From NCBI GenBank assembly GCA_945483255.1, contig CALYRP010000052.1:1-5809 (forward strand): a DNA stretch of 5,809 nucleotides, given 5' to 3'. Under the pieces are notes generated by a model. It was not told the origin of the DNA. It saw nothing but the letters and a program-made list of their open reading frames with translations, and made no database searches. This document shows positions 5,807 to 5,809 of the stretch, one piece after another; position 1 is the first letter of the stretch; each line of letters begins with the position of its first letter. The stretch is from an uncultured Pseudomonadota bacterium (GTDB lineage: Bacteria; Pseudomonadota; Alphaproteobacteria; Rs-D84). The position numbers and the translations under genes are program-made.

Positions 5807-5809
5807 AAT

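Noticed and set aside
1..5809. CRISPR array, insertion sequence or prophage
   Set aside because: No regularly spaced repeats, transposase, integrase or flanking terminal repeats were seen, and gene content is otherwise housekeeping-like.

Overview
The window looks like an ordinary stretch of chromosome from an AT-rich Gram-negative bacterium. It carries an MsbA-type ABC exporter and a full-length pyruvate phosphate dikinase whose N-terminus reads like alphaproteobacterial homologues. Strong AGGAG-type ribosome binding sites, standard-code stops, and Leu (TTG) and Glu/Lys (GAA/AAA) codon preferences fit a low-GC alphaproteobacterium. That placement is an inference from protein resemblance, not from a search.

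Layout: (1) Positions 1-74 may hold the last codons of a gene entering from the left; its TAA overlaps the next ATG. (2) 74-280 (+) encodes a 68-residue two-helix membrane protein of the superinfection-immunity (T4 Imm-like) family. (3) A hairpin at 406-436 sits between converging genes and can terminate both. (4) 435-2246 (-) encodes a complete MsbA-like ABC exporter. (5) 2247-2410 is a divergent control region with candidate promoters for both directions whose -35 boxes overlap, plus an AT palindrome touching the dikinase ribosome binding site. (6) 2411-5071 (+) is ppdK, with its own terminator. (7) 5226-5456 (+) is a small DUF378-family membrane protein with a perfect TATAAT box upstream and a very strong terminator. 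(8) 5457-5809 has no convincing protein gene but is dense in signals: a promoter abutting the preceding terminator, two interleaved helices that would form an H-type pseudoknot in RNA, further inverted repeats, and a good outward-facing promoter at the right edge.

The genes do not form one pathway. PpdK interconverts pyruvate and PEP in central carbon metabolism, the ABC protein probably moves lipid or another hydrophobic substrate across the inner membrane, and the two small membrane proteins are of uncertain role. Almost every gene seems to be its own transcription unit. The least explained part is 5508-5637, a candidate pseudoknotted small RNA or leader; it is a hypothesis from base pairing, not a recognised family.
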